Shown here piece by piece: positions 1-8,944 of a DNA stretch of 56,563 nt; position 1 is the stretch's first letter; each line of letters opens with the position of its first letter. Under the pieces are notes generated by a model. That model was not told where the DNA came from and ran no database searches. It worked only from the letters and a program-made list of their open reading frames with translations. Source of the stretch: Phycisphaerae bacterium. GTDB taxonomy: Bacteria > Planctomycetota > Phycisphaerae > UBA1845 > Fen-1342. Where the stretch lies: assembly GCA_022072445.1 (NCBI GenBank), contig JAJVHV010000039.1, positions 1 to 56,563 of the forward strand, given 5' to 3'. Made by a program: the position numbers and the translations under genes.

Positions 1-1262
1 ACAACGAGTACGTCGACGAGGAGTTGACCCGCACGGTGAGCTACGTGTACTACAAGACCGGCCACGCCAGCAACGTCACTATCAAGGACGCGGGCGACGA
101 AGTCTACCGCGGGCTGGCGTTGTACTATACGCGGACGGGGCGGCTGTGGCTGGCGATCTGGGAACAGTGGGAGCTGGACGAGTACCAAGAGGTGACGAAC
201 TACGCCGCGACGGCGGCGCGCGAGTTCATGTATGACAGCGGGCGGGCGCGCTATCTGGCGCGCGACCTCGACCCCGCCACGTTCGAGCCGGACGGCGCGC
301 AGCGCTGGACGGACTACGCGGGCGGGCCGTTCGATGCCGCCGCCGGCCCGGCCGATGAGCCCTATGGCGACTTTGCGGTGACGATCGGGCAGCAGGGCGC
401 GGCGGTGATCGACGAGTCGATGCGCTATCTCAACGGTGGCGACGGAGCGGGCGGGGTTTTGTCGCAGCAGGCCGTCGTCGAGGGCGAGGGCGACGCGATC
501 GACTATCTGCACGGCGACCTGATCCGCAGCACGGTCGCGACGACGGACGCGGACGGACAGAATGGCGCGTACGCCGGCCCGCCGGTTACCGTCGCCTATA
601 CCGCGTTCGGCGAGATCGTGACGCGCGACGGAAGCGGCAACGTGACGATCGGCTCGGCGGCTCCCAGCGGCTTCCCGCGCTATCAGTACGCGGGCGGCTT
701 CGGCTATGAGTCCGGCTCGGCGGACGCGTCGGACGCGGGCGGCCTGCTGACGCTCAACGGCGCCGAGGGCACGTCGCCGATCCGGCTGATGCACGTCGGC
801 GAGCGCTGGTACGAGCCGGACGTCGGGCGGTTTGTGATGCGCGATCCGATCGGCATTGTCGGCGGACCGAATGCGTACGCATATGCGGGAGGCAGTCCGC
901 TCACGGTGGTCGACCCGCAGGGCTTGCTCCCCGGTTTCATTCCGCCGTGGTGCTACGGACCGCTGCCGGCGCGCCGGGCTGGCGAGCCCGCGCGAACCGG
1001 TGGGGTGACACTCGGCGGCACGCCTCCATTGTGGCTCAAGGGAGATTACCGCTATGGACTGGGGGGACGCGATCCAACGGTGCGGGAAATGATTGAGCGT
1101 GAGTATCAACGTTGCCTTGCCGCCGAGAAACAGTATGGTGTTGATCTCGGTTGCTATGCACAGTACAGAAAGCGGCTGCGCGAGTACGATCTGGGGCGGT
1201 TGGAGCGCTTCGACATGCCCGGGCAGCCTGAGTATTACGTTCCACCCCGACCCGCACCCTAG
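1..1262 (+). CDS. RHS/YD-repeat protein, C-terminal part (5' end outside window)
   Basis: RHS proteins form a large extracellular beta-shell that carries a variable C-terminal tip, often a toxin. The frame is open to the left edge, so the true start lies upstream; TTG at 24 is only the first start-like codon. Degenerate YD-type repeats come first. The RHS-associated core signature follows at about bases 800-920 (RWYEPDVGRF, MRDPIGI, NAYAYAGGSP, VVDPQG). The roughly 110 residues after VDPQG, from about base 922, are a tip I cannot assign; they include a WCYG motif, a charged segment (EREYQRCLAAEKQYG) and a proline-rich end. The next gene starts 9 bp after the stop. About 80 residues near base 30-260 match the orphan RHS fragment at 2473-3546. 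Family assignment is firm; tip function is unknown. Confidence 0.85.
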   Translation, partial: NEYVDEELTRTVSYVYYKTGHASNVTIKDAGDEVYRGLALYYTRTGRLWLAIWEQWELDEYQEVTNYAATAAREFMYDSGRARYLARDLDPATFEPDGAQRWTDYAGGPFDAAAGPADEPYGDFAVTIGQQGAAVIDESMRYLNGGDGAGGVLSQQAVVEGEGDAIDYLHGDLIRSTVATTDADGQNGAYAGPPVTVAYTAFGEIVTRDGSGNVTIGSAAPSGFPRYQYAGGFGYESGSADASDAGGLLTLNGAEGTSPIRLMHVGERWYEPDVGRFVMRDPIGIVGGPNAYAYAGGSPLTVVDPQGLLPGFIPPWCYGPLPARRAGEPARTGGVTLGGTPPLWLKGDYRYGLGGRDPTVREMIEREYQRCLAAEKQYGVDLGCYAQYRKRLREYDLGRLERFDMPGQPEYYVPPRPAP

Positions 1263-1271
1263 GGATCAGCG

Positions 1272-2453
1272 ATGCGCTGCTCATTATGGAGAATGGGACG
1301 AATCCTGTGGCTAGGCGCCATCGTGGGGTCCATTGGGAGATGCGACCTCGACGAAATCATCAGCCGGGCGCGGGCACAGGGCAAACTGATTGTGATCGAG
1401 TTCAGGTCTGACGTTCCGGAGGACCGGGGTCTCCGATCGATAGCTTCAGCGCAACAGTGGCTTACCGAGCGAGCTATCTACGAAACGGGAGGCGAATCAC
1501 TACGCAAGCGCCTTCGGTTCTGGTGGCCGGCTGGCGTTGTTGTCCTTCGCTCCGACGGCACAGAGGTTGACCGCTATTCACCGACCCAGTACGAATCGTT
1601 CGTGGCGATCGTCGGGGCATCACTCGACGGTCGCAACACAATCGCGCTGCGCCGCGCCGCCCTGGAACGCGCTGCAACGTCGGATGTTGAAATCCATGCG
1701 CCTATGGTACTGACCCTCATCGTCCATAGTCGGTTCGAACAGGCTCTCGATGAGCTCGAATGGTGCTACCGCGTGAAGCCAGCGGACGCCGCACAGAGCG
1801 CCATCCGCCTTGCCGCGCTGTCGCAGCACGGGCGGATGCTGGTGCAGCACTTCCCGGCGGCGGCTGCGAGATTTCGTGAGTGGCGCGCGGAATTGGAGAA
1901 GCGCGTTCGCGACGATCGCGATGGGGCGGACGCAGCGCGAACATTGATCGCGGTGAACGAGGCGCTGCAGGAGGAGGCTCGTTCCCAGCGGTTGTACGAC
2001 GAGCTCGCAGGACAGGACTGGAAGAGCTCCGAGACGCGCTCTGTGCTGGTAAGTCGTCTGTTGACACCACTCTGTAAAGCGAAGCGCTACGGTGACATTG
2101 TCGATGGCCTCACGGACCCGTTGGCACTCGTTCGGGTCGTCGCCGGAGGTGCCGCCGAGGAGTGGGCAGAATCGCGCGATTGGAAGTCCGCTGAGGAGAC
2201 TCTGGGCCCGGCCTTCGCGACGTTTGAGGCATTGGCCGCCTGCCAGCGCGATGAAAGCGCGAGACGAGCCGCTGAAATGATCGGTGATGCGATCGCTGAT
2301 AGGCGGGTCTGGATTCGTCTGATTCATGCGGCCGGGCGGGGAAAGAACGGGAACGTGGGCAGACAGGTCGCGCGCTATGCAGTGGACCGTGTCGCAGCAG
2401 ATGCACGACAGGACATCGAGCAGGCGGCTGCGCAACTGCCGCAAGAGAACTAA
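1272..2453 (+). CDS. Secreted protein of unknown function, possible thioredoxin-like N-domain, helical C-half
   Basis: I do not recognise this protein. ATG at 1272 sits 9 bp after the RHS stop; ATG at 1293 is an in-frame alternative. A basic start and short hydrophobic stretch (ILWLGAIVGSIG) suggest export. Residues about 25-110 read like the thioredoxin-like domain of other planctomycete exported proteins (GKLIVIEF, then WWPAGVVVLRSDG), but no CxxC pair is seen, so redox activity is unlikely. The remainder is Ala/Arg-rich and helical, possibly TPR-like. Base composition is less extreme than in neighbouring genes. Its place between an RHS tip and an RHS fragment fits cargo or an immunity-type partner, but a signal peptide is unusual for a cytoplasmic immunity protein. 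That role is inference only. Confidence 0.6.
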   Translation: MRCSLWRMGRILWLGAIVGSIGRCDLDEIISRARAQGKLIVIEFRSDVPEDRGLRSIASAQQWLTERAIYETGGESLRKRLRFWWPAGVVVLRSDGTEVDRYSPTQYESFVAIVGASLDGRNTIALRRAALERAATSDVEIHAPMVLTLIVHSRFEQALDELEWCYRVKPADAAQSAIRLAALSQHGRMLVQHFPAAAARFREWRAELEKRVRDDRDGADAARTLIAVNEALQEEARSQRLYDELAGQDWKSSETRSVLVSRLLTPLCKAKRYGDIVDGLTDPLALVRVVAGGAAEEWAESRDWKSAEETLGPAFATFEALAACQRDESARRAAEMIGDAIADRRVWIRLIHAAGRGKNGNVGRQVARYAVDRVAADARQDIEQAAAQLPQEN

Positions 2454-2472
2454 GTGACGTAGGCTGGGTTGA

Positions 2473-3546
2473 GCCCCAACTCGTACTTGGGCGGGGCCGG
2501 ACGGGCAGGAGACGACGTACACGTTTACGGTGGATGACGTGGGGCGGCCGGCGTCGGTCAGTGGTGCGGGCATGAGCATGACGTACGTCTATGACGACGC
2601 GAGTCGCGTGGATTATATCGACTATGGCAACGGCACGCGGATCGATTACGAGTATGACGATGCGAATCGCGTTCTCAGCATCGAGCACATCGGACCGGGG
2701 CCGGCGACGCTGTACATGACCGACTACGAATGGAACCCTAACAACACCATTGCCACGCGGACGGAGACCGACAACAGCAGCGGCTCGACGGTCGAAACCG
2801 TCGTCACGTTCGGGTATGATGATCGTGATCGGCTCATCCGCGAGACGCGCGTTCGCCAGGGCGATCCGGACGTGACGGAATACGACATCGAGTATCTGTA
2901 CGACGACCTCGGCAACCGGCTCCAGAACTCGCAAACGACGGCGACGGAATCGGGCGACGTGACGGTCGTGACGGACTATGTCTACGACATCACGGAGCCG
3001 AATCAGGAGTTCGTGACGAAGAACAACCGGCTGATGTATTACACCGAGACGGTGGACAGCGAGCTGCGGCGGACGGTGTACTACACGTATTACGAGACCA
3101 GTTCGCGGGCGGCGACGCCCACGCCTCCCATGAGCAACATCACGATCAAGGATGAGACCAGTCTGAACACCCGAAGCGATCTGGCGTTGACGTACGCGCG
3201 CAACGGCGGATTGTGGCTGGCGGTGTGGGGCGAGTACGCCGTGGACGAGAATGGCGATTACGTTGCGGACTCGTATGTGCCGACGCTGGCGCGCGAGTTC
3301 CGCTACGAGAGCGGCCGCGGAAGGTACATGAGCCGCGAGTACACGACCGGCGACCCGCCGGACCCAGATCCGGCGACCTGGACACCGCTGACGGCGTGGA
3401 CGTACACCGAGTACCTCGGCGACACACCGCTCGCGGATTGGACGGTCGATCTCGACTCGGGCGACGCCGACGAAGACGGCACGACCGATGAAGCCGTGTG
3501 GACCAAACTGTGGGGGGGTCTAACCCACTCGGGCAGAACCCGTTAG
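2473..3546 (+). pseudogene. Orphan RHS/YD-repeat fragment
   Basis: The open frame begins after a stop at 2470-2472 with no credible start or ribosome-binding site; GTG at 2530 is the first start-like codon. It goes straight into YD-repeat sequence (TYVYDDASRVDYIDYGNGTR, EYDDANRVLSIEH, FGYDDRDRLIRE, YLYDDLGNRLQ). From about base 3050 it parallels the RHS gene at the left edge: RTVYYTYYE, NITIKDE, ARNGGLWLAVW, LAREFRYESGRGRYMSRE. The core signature and tip are missing. The frame ends soon after a run of seven G (about 3511-3517) in sequence with no RHS character. This looks like a displaced internal RHS segment left by recombination rather than a working gene. Confidence 0.7.
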
Positions 3547-3687
3547 AATGTTTGACGGCGGGGCCACCCGGGCCACGCCGATAAAACGCCTTCGGACCGA
3601 GCAGGGACCACCCGCGGTGACTCAGCTAAAAGCGAACCGGATCGCATCAGGGCATCTTCGGGGCACACTTCTCAGCCAGAGGCACGC

Positions 3688-5703
3688 GTGGGGTTCCTGA
3701 ACCTGTGGGCTCTCTGGATCGCCGCCGGCGCCGTCCCGGCCCTGCTGCTGCTCTATTTCCTCAAGCTCCGCCGTCGGCAGGAAACCGTCCCCTCCACGCT
3801 CCTGTGGCGCCGCGCCGTGCAGGACCTCCAGGTCAACGCCCCGTTTCAGAAACTCCGCAAGAACCTGCTGCTCCTGCTGCAACTGCTGGTGCTGGCTGCG
3901 GCGATCATCGCCTTGGCCCGCCCGATCGTCGAAACCGCCCTGCGGCGCGAATCGCGCCTCGTCCTGCTCATCGACCGCTCCGCCTCGATGAACACGCGCG
4001 AGGGCGATCGCACGCGCCTCGACCTGGCCAAGGAGCAGGCCATCCGCCTCGTGCGCACGCTCAACCAGACCGGCAGCCGCTGGTTCCGCTTCGCCGGGGC
4101 TGCCCCCGAATCGCGCGTTATGGTCATCGCCTTCGCCGACCGCGCGTCAGTCGTCGCCCCTTTCACCTCCAACGTCGCCGAACTCGCCGCCCTGATCGAG
4201 GCCATCGAGCCTACCGACGCCCCGACCAACCTTCAGGAAGCGCTCGAGCTCGCCGAAGCCTACATGACCACCACCACCGTCGAACAGACGCCGCAGTCCC
4301 CCGAAACCGCCTCGAAGCTTATCCTGATCTCCGACGGCGGCGTCGCCGACTTGCAGAAACTGACGCTCAAGAGCGCCCGCATGGAGCACATTCCCATCGG
4401 CGAAACGGCGGATAACGCCGGCATCACCGCGATCCGCTTGCAGCGTAATTACGAAACTCCCGAGCAGCTCACCGCCTTCATCCAGGTCCGCAATTTCGGA
4501 ACGCAGCCCCTCAGCACCGACCTGACCATGCTTGTCGACGGCGTTATCAGCACCGTGCGTCCGCTCACACTGGCGCCTGCGCCGCCACGCGAACCGGCCG
4601 CGTCACAACCGGCCGGCGGCGATGGGGCGACGGACGAGGCAACGGGGAGCAACACGGCCTCGCTGCGTTTCGAGTTCAAGCTCGACCGCTCCGCCCTGCT
4701 CGAGGCCCGCCTGCGGCGAAGCGACGCGCTGCCCGCCGACGATTCGGCCTGGGCCGTCGTTCCGCCGCCGCGCAAGCTGCGCGTGCTGCTTGTCAGCGCC
4801 AAGAACTTCTTCCTGGAAAGCGTGCTGACCGGCCTGCCGCTCGAAAGTGTCGCCTACCTTACGCCCGAGCAGTATGAGAAGGCCCCCGCCGACGACGTCG
4901 AGCAGGACGGCCGCTCGCGCTACGACGTGGTGATCTTCGACAAGCACAACACGGCGCGCCTGCCGGTCGGCAACTACCTGTTCATCGGCGCCGTCCCGCA
5001 GATCGAGGGCGTCGCCGCCGGCGGCGACCTGGAGGGCCAGGCCCTGATGTGGTGGGACGAGTCCCACCCCATTCTGCGGCACGTCACGCTGGACTACGTC
5101 GTCGTCGGCAAGTGGCTCGATCTCAAGCTCCCGCCCGAAGCCGAGCATCTCATCGAAGGCCCCACCGCGCCCGTGCTCTCGCGCTACGTCCGGGCAGGCC
5201 GCCAATACCTGATCCTCGCGTTCCCCATCGAGTACAGCAACTGGTGGCAGCACACGAGCTTTCCGCTCTTTGCTTTCAACGCCGTCCGCTTTCTCGGCAG
5301 CGCGGTAGCCGGCGAGGAGGTCGCGGCCAGCCGGCCGGGCGAGGCGCTTCAGCTCCAATTGCCCGCCGGCGCCGAGCGCGCCGCCATCACCACCCCTGCC
5401 GGCGCCACGCTTGAAGTCCGGCCCGACGAGTCCGGTCTGTGCCGCTTCGCCAACACCGAGCGCGTCGGGGTCTACGGCGTCGAGCCGCCCGCCGACGGCC
5501 GCCGCCAGTTCGCCGTCAACCTCGAGGATGAGTGGGAGAGCGACGTCGCTCCGCGCCGCGGCCTGCGGGTGGGCGCGCAGGACGTCGCGGTCCGGCAGGG
5601 CATCGACATGGCGACGCCCGAGATCTGGCGCTGGTTTGTCGGCGCCGCGCTGCTGGTTGCGCTCTTCGAATGGTACGTGTACAATCGCCGCGTCTTGATT
5701 TGA
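3688..5703 (+). CDS. BatA/VWA-domain membrane protein
   Basis: A 671-residue membrane protein with the BatA N-terminal region followed by a von Willebrand factor A domain. GTG at 3688 gives the usual BatA start: a transmembrane helix (LWALWIAAGAVPALLLLYFLKL), then VPSTLLWRRAVQDL, then a second helix (LLLLLQLLVLAAAIIALARP). The VWA domain begins at about residue 88 with the metal-site motif DRSAS and continues to LISDGG. The middle is extracytoplasmic and beta-rich. A last helix (WFVGAALLVALFEWYV) lies at the C-terminus. BatA-type proteins often occur with a MoxR ATPase and DUF58 proteins; neither is in the window, so they would lie elsewhere. The ligand is unknown. Confidence 0.8.
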   Translation: MGFLNLWALWIAAGAVPALLLLYFLKLRRRQETVPSTLLWRRAVQDLQVNAPFQKLRKNLLLLLQLLVLAAAIIALARPIVETALRRESRLVLLIDRSASMNTREGDRTRLDLAKEQAIRLVRTLNQTGSRWFRFAGAAPESRVMVIAFADRASVVAPFTSNVAELAALIEAIEPTDAPTNLQEALELAEAYMTTTTVEQTPQSPETASKLILISDGGVADLQKLTLKSARMEHIPIGETADNAGITAIRLQRNYETPEQLTAFIQVRNFGTQPLSTDLTMLVDGVISTVRPLTLAPAPPREPAASQPAGGDGATDEATGSNTASLRFEFKLDRSALLEARLRRSDALPADDSAWAVVPPPRKLRVLLVSAKNFFLESVLTGLPLESVAYLTPEQYEKAPADDVEQDGRSRYDVVIFDKHNTARLPVGNYLFIGAVPQIEGVAAGGDLEGQALMWWDESHPILRHVTLDYVVVGKWLDLKLPPEAEHLIEGPTAPVLSRYVRAGRQYLILAFPIEYSNWWQHTSFPLFAFNAVRFLGSAVAGEEVAASRPGEALQLQLPAGAERAAITTPAGATLEVRPDESGLCRFANTERVGVYGVEPPADGRRQFAVNLEDEWESDVAPRRGLRVGAQDVAVRQGIDMATPEIWRWFVGAALLVALFEWYVYNRRVLI

Positions 5704-5722
5704 ATGCGGAGTGTGTTGCGCC

Positions 5723-5983
5723 ATGCACGATGTCAGACCCGGCCAGCGGATTCGCGTGCGGCAGATGATCGCGCGGCGCGAGGGCGCCTGGTCGAGCGAG
5801 GTGATCGGCGAGGTGCTCTCGGTCGGAGACGAGCCCACCGGCAGTTGGTTCGCCCACGGCAAGGACGACAAGCTCTGGCTGCACCGCCTGCGGCTGCGCA
5901 AGCCGGACGGCGACATCACGACCGTCACCGTCGACCAGCACACGCACATCGAGGTGCTTGAGCCCGCGCCCGATCCCGGCTGA
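5723..5983 (+). CDS. Small conserved-looking protein of unknown function
   Basis: An 86-residue protein that I cannot assign. ATG at 5723 is preferred over the in-frame GTG at 5711 because a GGAG lies 11 bases before the ATG. The sequence reads as a small beta-rich domain: GQRIRVRQ, then GEVLSVGDEPTGSWFAHGK and KLWLHRLRLRKPDGDITTV. No signal peptide, membrane helix or cysteine cluster is seen. It starts 19 bp after the BatA/VWA stop, so co-transcription is likely. Confidence 0.6.
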   Translation: MHDVRPGQRIRVRQMIARREGAWSSEVIGEVLSVGDEPTGSWFAHGKDDKLWLHRLRLRKPDGDITTVTVDQHTHIEVLEPAPDPG

Positions 5984-6024
5984 CGTCCGCCGATCAGCGT
6001 GCTCATTGTTCGAGGGAGCGAACC

Positions 6025-7170
6025 ATGCAGACGCGTCTGTTCCACCCTGCGAGGGCAAGGCTCCTGCCAAGCCGTTCTGCCCGATCGCGTTCGAGGTCGG
6101 ACCAAAGCTTCACATGGTTGGCGCTGACCGCCCTCCTGCTAGGCGCGCCAGCGCTGCCCGCCTGCCGCGCCACCGCCTCGAGCGATGACCGCATCGCCGC
6201 GTCGGGCGCCATCCGCGCGTATCGCGCGGATCGCACCGCGTCGCTGCGAAACGCGGCCGCGCCGGCGAAGCCTCCGCTCGCCCTGACGCACAACCCCGCC
6301 GCCGACTCAGACCCGCTCGCCCGCCACGAGACACCGTCGTTCCAGCCCGCCTCACTGCTGCTCGCGTCCCCCATCGCCGCACTCGACGCGCCGCAGTCGC
6401 AGCCCGCGTCCGACCGCGACCCGGGCGCCGCCGGTGCCGAAGTCGCCTACGCCTGGAAACACGACGTCTGGCGGCAGGCGAGCAGCGAAATGAAGCGGTT
6501 TGCCGGCCGCGAGTTCTGGCTCGGGTTCAAACGCTCATTCTGGCGGCTCGACAACGCCCTCTTTCTCGCCGGCGCCATGGGCGCCAGCATTGCCATCCGC
6601 GAGACCGGCGTCGACGACACGGTGCGAGCCCGCGTCCGCGGCCATCAGCAGTTCGGCGACCTCGACGAGACCATGCAGATCATCGGCAACCCCGGCACGC
6701 ACTTCGCCGCAGCCGGCGTCGCCTGGCTCGGCTCGACGCTGCTCGAAGACGTGCACGGCCACGAATTCGCCAAGACGCTCATCGAGGCGCTCGCGGTCAA
6801 TGGCGTCACCACCACCGTCCTGAAAGTCTCGGCCAACACGCGCGCGCCCGACGGCGACAGCCTGGCCTGGCCCAGCGGCCACACGTCCAGCGCATTTACC
6901 GTCGCCGCCGTCGCCAACGAGTATTACGGGCCGTTGGTGGGCATTCCGTCGTTCGCGCTGGCGACGCTGGTGGGATACCAGCGGATCGACTCGCGCGTGC
7001 ATGATTTGTCCGACGTGGTCTTCGGCGCGGCGCTGGGTTACGTGGTAGGAACCTCCATCGCCCGCGAGGACCGCGCCGCGCTGCCCGAGATTTTCGGAAT
7101 GAAGGTCCTGCCCTACTCGGACCCGCAGACCGGCGCCGCCGGCCTGGCGTTGTGGGGTCAGATTCGCTGA
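6025..7170 (+). CDS. PAP2-family phosphatase, probable exported lipoprotein
   Basis: Type 2 phosphatidic acid phosphatases remove phosphate from lipids or other phosphoesters at the cell envelope. ATG at 6025 follows a GGGAG. A basic N-terminus and hydrophobic stretch lead to LPAC, which could act as a lipobox. A low-complexity linker runs to about residue 140. The PAP2 core is in the C-terminal half: K-x5-R-A-P (KVSANTRAP), then WPSGHTSSAF, then the last motif SRVHDLSDVVFGAALGY with its His and Asp. All three phosphatase motifs are present, the first in variant spacing. The gene is convergent with the membrane-protein gene that ends 9 bp downstream. The substrate is unknown. Confidence 0.85.
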   Translation: MQTRLFHPARARLLPSRSARSRSRSDQSFTWLALTALLLGAPALPACRATASSDDRIAASGAIRAYRADRTASLRNAAAPAKPPLALTHNPAADSDPLARHETPSFQPASLLLASPIAALDAPQSQPASDRDPGAAGAEVAYAWKHDVWRQASSEMKRFAGREFWLGFKRSFWRLDNALFLAGAMGASIAIRETGVDDTVRARVRGHQQFGDLDETMQIIGNPGTHFAAAGVAWLGSTLLEDVHGHEFAKTLIEALAVNGVTTTVLKVSANTRAPDGDSLAWPSGHTSSAFTVAAVANEYYGPLVGIPSFALATLVGYQRIDSRVHDLSDVVFGAALGYVVGTSIAREDRAALPEIFGMKVLPYSDPQTGAAGLALWGQIR

Positions 7171-7178
7171 ACCCGCCG

Positions 7179-7796
7179 TCAGCCGGTCCGAATATCGCCG
7201 CGCTGCGCGCTGGACTGCACCGAATACCCCGTCACGAACAGAACACCCAGCAGTATCGGAATCAGCAGCGACGAGCGATTCGACCACGCGATGAACGTGT
7301 CGCCCACCGACGGCAGCAGCCGCACGGCCATGCCGGCGAATCCGATCACCATCAGCACCGTGCCCTGTTGCACCGTCAGCATCACGCGCATGGTCCGATT
7401 ACACAGCCGCGCGAACAACGCCCCCAACCCGCCGAGCAGCACAAGTACTGCGAACGCGGCCACGTCGGCGAGTCCAAGTTGCAGCGCCACGTAATGTCCG
7501 AGTATTCCCCACACGCCGGCGCACAGCAGCAGCACGCTGGCGTGCTCCACGCAAATGCCCAGCGCCAGAAATCCGAGGCCAACCGCGACCGCGCCGAGCT
7601 CCGGCGGCTGATCGACGTGCGGGGCGGCGATCGCGCCGAGCAGCGCGCCGAACACTGCGCTGGAAACGGCCAGGAGCAGCCGGAAGAGCCGAAAACCCTG
7701 GAACGCGTATATCAGACCACAGACGAAGATTACCAGCGCCGTGCTCCAGTGCTGCGCGGAAACCCAGTTGAACACGATGTTCTGATAATCCAGCAC
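7179..7796 (-). CDS. Multi-spanning membrane protein (DUF4203/TMEM198-like)
   Basis: A 205-residue integral membrane protein with six or seven hydrophobic helices (ALVIFVCGLIYAFQ, LLLAVSSAVFGALLGAIAA, AVAVGLGFLALGICV, VLLLCAGVWGILGHYV, AAFAVLVLLGGLGALFA, SLLIPILLGVLFVTGY). The Gly/Ala-rich helices resemble DUF4203/TMEM198-type proteins, but I cannot confirm this. GTG at 7796 is chosen because AGGGG (plus strand 7805-7809) lies 8 bases before it; the frame stays open to 7841. The gene follows the zinc-ribbon membrane gene on the same strand, so the two may share a transcript. No function is known. Confidence 0.6.
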   Translation of the reverse strand: MLDYQNIVFNWVSAQHWSTALVIFVCGLIYAFQGFRLFRLLLAVSSAVFGALLGAIAAPHVDQPPELGAVAVGLGFLALGICVEHASVLLLCAGVWGILGHYVALQLGLADVAAFAVLVLLGGLGALFARLCNRTMRVMLTVQQGTVLMVIGFAGMAVRLLPSVGDTFIAWSNRSSLLIPILLGVLFVTGYSVQSSAQRGDIRTG

Positions 7797-7883
7797 AGTG
7801 GTCACCCCTGAAATCGAGCGGCGCGGCCTGCTACGGATCAAGTATCGGTTCGAATCACGCGCAGCATCCGCAAGAGCGCCGGG

Positions 7884-8882
7884 TCAGAAGGCGTGGCCGC
7901 ACTCCGGACAGCGGCGGTCCGATAGCTGCCAGAGCAGATAGTCGCAATGCGCACAGCGCGGCTCGTCGATCTCGATCCGAAACTTCAGACCGCACGCCCC
8001 GCACTTCGACGCACCGGCGTTGACGGTCTGCGCGGCGGTGCAGCGCGGGCAGACGATCTGAATCTGCCGCTCCGTCGAGACCAGCGCTTCGACGCGCTGC
8101 GTCTTGCGAATTTTGGCCATGAGCACGAGGGCCAGCGTGGCGCAGGCGTCGAGCACGCCCAGCGCCCCGAGAATGCGGAAATGCGGCTCGGGGTCGAGCT
8201 CCAACGTCAGCACGACACTGCCCCAGCCGCCCGTGAGCCATGCCGCGATGACGGCGAGTCGCGCCACCTGCGCGAGCGTCGTCCCGCCCGGCACGCGGAC
8301 CAACAGGCACGTGTGCGCCAGCGTGAACGCCGCGATGCACCCGACCGCAATAGCCTTCGTGACCTCGACCTCGGGCGGGCTGTCGACCCAGATCAGCCGC
8401 TGAAGCCCGCCAAACGCGATAGCGCAGGCCGCCAGCCCGATCGAGCCGAGCACCCGGTTGATCCTCCGCTCGATCAGATCGGCGCACGGGATCGCCAGGA
8501 TGTATCCGGCCATCAACGCGCTCGTGCAGCCCCAAGCGCGGGCCGTCCACTCCATCGAGAGGCCCGGCCACCACGTCATCGCGGCGTGCAACGCGAAGTT
8601 CGTCGCGAACAGCAGCAGTCCGACGCCCGAGAGAACCGGCCAGCGCCGCCGCTCGATGCAGTCGGCGCAGGCGATCGCTACGCCGCTGTGAATCGCCAGC
8701 GACGCGAGCGTGCCCAGAATGCGAAACGTCGTGCGGCCGAACGTCTGGAGCAGCAAGGCCGCGACGGCGATGCCGGCGCAGGCGACCAGCGAAACGACCA
8801 GCGTGCGCAGGAAGACACGCTTCAGGTGCAGGAAGCGCTCGAAGGCCTCGGCGGGGGACGAAATGGCGGTCGGCGGCATCAC
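7884..8882 (-). CDS. Multi-TM membrane protein with C-terminal zinc ribbon, probable TetR target
   Basis: A 332-residue protein with about eight hydrophobic helices, then a cytoplasmic tail with paired Cys motifs (CPRC, CGAC, CAHC, CPEC) that form two zinc ribbons. The closing segment (RCPECGHAF) is common in planctomycete membrane proteins. GTG at 8882 is chosen because GGAG lies 8 bases before it; ATG at 8879 is an alternative. The longer frame to 9080 would run through the operator-like site 8912-8925 and into the TetR gene, so it is rejected. The TetR gene lies just upstream on the same strand, and a copy of its operator-like site lies between the two. The transported or sensed molecule is unknown. 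Confidence 0.65.
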   Translation of the reverse strand: MMPPTAISSPAEAFERFLHLKRVFLRTLVVSLVACAGIAVAALLLQTFGRTTFRILGTLASLAIHSGVAIACADCIERRRWPVLSGVGLLLFATNFALHAAMTWWPGLSMEWTARAWGCTSALMAGYILAIPCADLIERRINRVLGSIGLAACAIAFGGLQRLIWVDSPPEVEVTKAIAVGCIAAFTLAHTCLLVRVPGGTTLAQVARLAVIAAWLTGGWGSVVLTLELDPEPHFRILGALGVLDACATLALVLMAKIRKTQRVEALVSTERQIQIVCPRCTAAQTVNAGASKCGACGLKFRIEIDEPRCAHCDYLLWQLSDRRCPECGHAF

Positions 8883-8911
8883 GGCTCGATCTCCGGCGGC
8901 TGCTGTAACAT

Positions 8912-8925
8912 GAGTGTTCACTAAC
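8912..8925 (-). promoter_or_regulatory. Operator-like site upstream of the zinc-ribbon membrane gene
   Basis: The minus strand reads GTTAGTGAACACTC, an imperfect dyad (AGTG/CACT arms). It matches GTTAGTAACTACTC at 9551-9564, which lies next to the TetR promoter. A weak -10-like GATTAT stands directly before it on the minus strand, the same arrangement as at the TetR gene. The likely reading is that the TetR protein represses both genes; this is inference from the shared site. Confidence 0.55.
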
Positions 8926-8944
8926 ATAATCGTCGCATAAAAAA

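Noticed and set aside
4603-6105. Minus-strand frame of 500 codons
   Set aside because: Antisense to the BatA/VWA gene; no recognisable domain.
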